Assembly (NCBI GenBank): GCA_017453605.1
Contig: JAFTEP010000012.1
Coordinates: forward strand, 1-5,885
DNA: 5,885 bases
Direction: 5' to 3'
Origin: Clostridia bacterium
Lineage (GTDB): Bacteria > Bacillota > Clostridia > Oscillospirales > SIG627
Both the position numbers and the translations under genes were made by a program. The notes under the pieces are model-generated. The model did not search any database. It worked only from the letters and a program-made list of their open reading frames with translations, and was not told the origin of the DNA. Shown piece after piece: positions 5,712 to 5,885 of this stretch (positions are counted from its first letter, which is position 1; each line of letters begins with the position of its first letter).

Positions 5712-5885
5712 CGCGCGCTTATCGCCGCGGAACGCTTCCCTTCGGCGCACGGACTTGCCCGACCTCGCGGGCTCGTCGGCGGTGTTTTTTCCGCGGGAGA
5801 CCCGCGAAAAAAACGGATCGATCGTATCGCCGGAGGCGGGGACGGGGCGTAACTTGGGGTAATAAAAGAACGCTGATAAAAAACA
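5685..5885 (-). CDS. Possible 3' end of an unidentified leftward gene, cut by the window edge
   Basis: On the minus strand a frame is open from the right edge (5885) to a TGA at 5685-5687, giving 66 residues with no start in the window. Among the three minus frames this one has the highest GC at third positions, as the neighbouring genes do. The residues begin with a hydrophobic run (CFLSAFFYY) that could end a membrane helix, continue as KLRPVPASGDTIDPFF, and finish in a very basic tail rich in K and R ending TQF. That would suit a membrane protein with a cytosolic C-terminal tail, but I recognise no family. At least one other minus frame is also open over nearly the whole stretch, the last 35 bases at the edge turn AT-rich, and the C-terminal codons lie inside the terminator hairpin. 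It may therefore be non-coding. Confidence 0.4.
   Translation of the reverse strand, partial: CFLSAFFYYPKLRPVPASGDTIDPFFSRVSRGKNTADEPARSGKSVRRREAFRGDKRAKTKIKTQF

Noticed and set aside
5784..5814. A 14-bp hairpin with a GC core (CGCGGG/CCCGCG) and one C-A mismatch, considered as a terminator
   Set aside because: The T-run is on the 5' side of the stem on both strands, the reverse of an intrinsic terminator. It also lies within the possible leftward coding frame.
1..5885. CRISPR arrays, tRNA or rRNA genes, insertion sequences, attachment sites
   Set aside because: No regularly spaced repeats, transposase motifs or recognisable RNA gene sequences were seen on either strand by reading.

Overview
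The window looks like a chromosomal sugar-acid catabolism locus from a Gram-positive bacterium of the Bacillota, most likely an uncultured gut or rumen Clostridia-type organism. This rests on the near-consensus sigma-A promoters (two of them exact TTGACA-17-TATAAT), strong GGAGG-type ribosome binding sites, a CcpA-like LacI-family regulator, GC-rich codon choice and AT-rich intergenic regions. The lineage is inferred from style, not from a marker gene.

Layout. The leftward operon reads from right to left: uxaB (tagaturonate reductase, 4524-3067), then uxaA (altronate dehydratase, 3070-1610; 4-base ATGA overlap), then a cytosolic calcineurin-like metallophosphatase/5'-nucleotidase (1514-45), which has its own exact-consensus promoter starting only 3 bases after the uxaA stop. 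A LacI-family regulator (4719-5678) is transcribed rightward, divergent from uxaB. The 194-base divergent intergenic region holds a perfect leftward promoter, a reasonable rightward promoter, and two related operator-like sites sharing TGAAAG-N3-TTACA: one in the uxaB leader and one at the predicted start of the lacI-type transcript. A perfect 12-bp hairpin ends the regulator gene. The last 200 bases hold only an open leftward reading frame that may be the 3' end of a further gene running off the right edge.

How the genes work together. UxaB reduces D-tagaturonate to D-altronate with NADH, and UxaA dehydrates altronate to 2-keto-3-deoxygluconate (KDG). These are the two middle steps of D-galacturonate (pectin) breakdown. 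UxaC, KdgK and KdgA are not in the window. The divergent regulator is the obvious candidate repressor of uxaBA and of itself. The phosphatase has no established role in this pathway, and its co-transcription is possible but unproven.

No clearly novel system is visible. The points most worth a second look are the paired operators around the divergent promoters, the unusual effector pocket and cysteine content of the regulator, and the phosphatase linked to the uronate operon.
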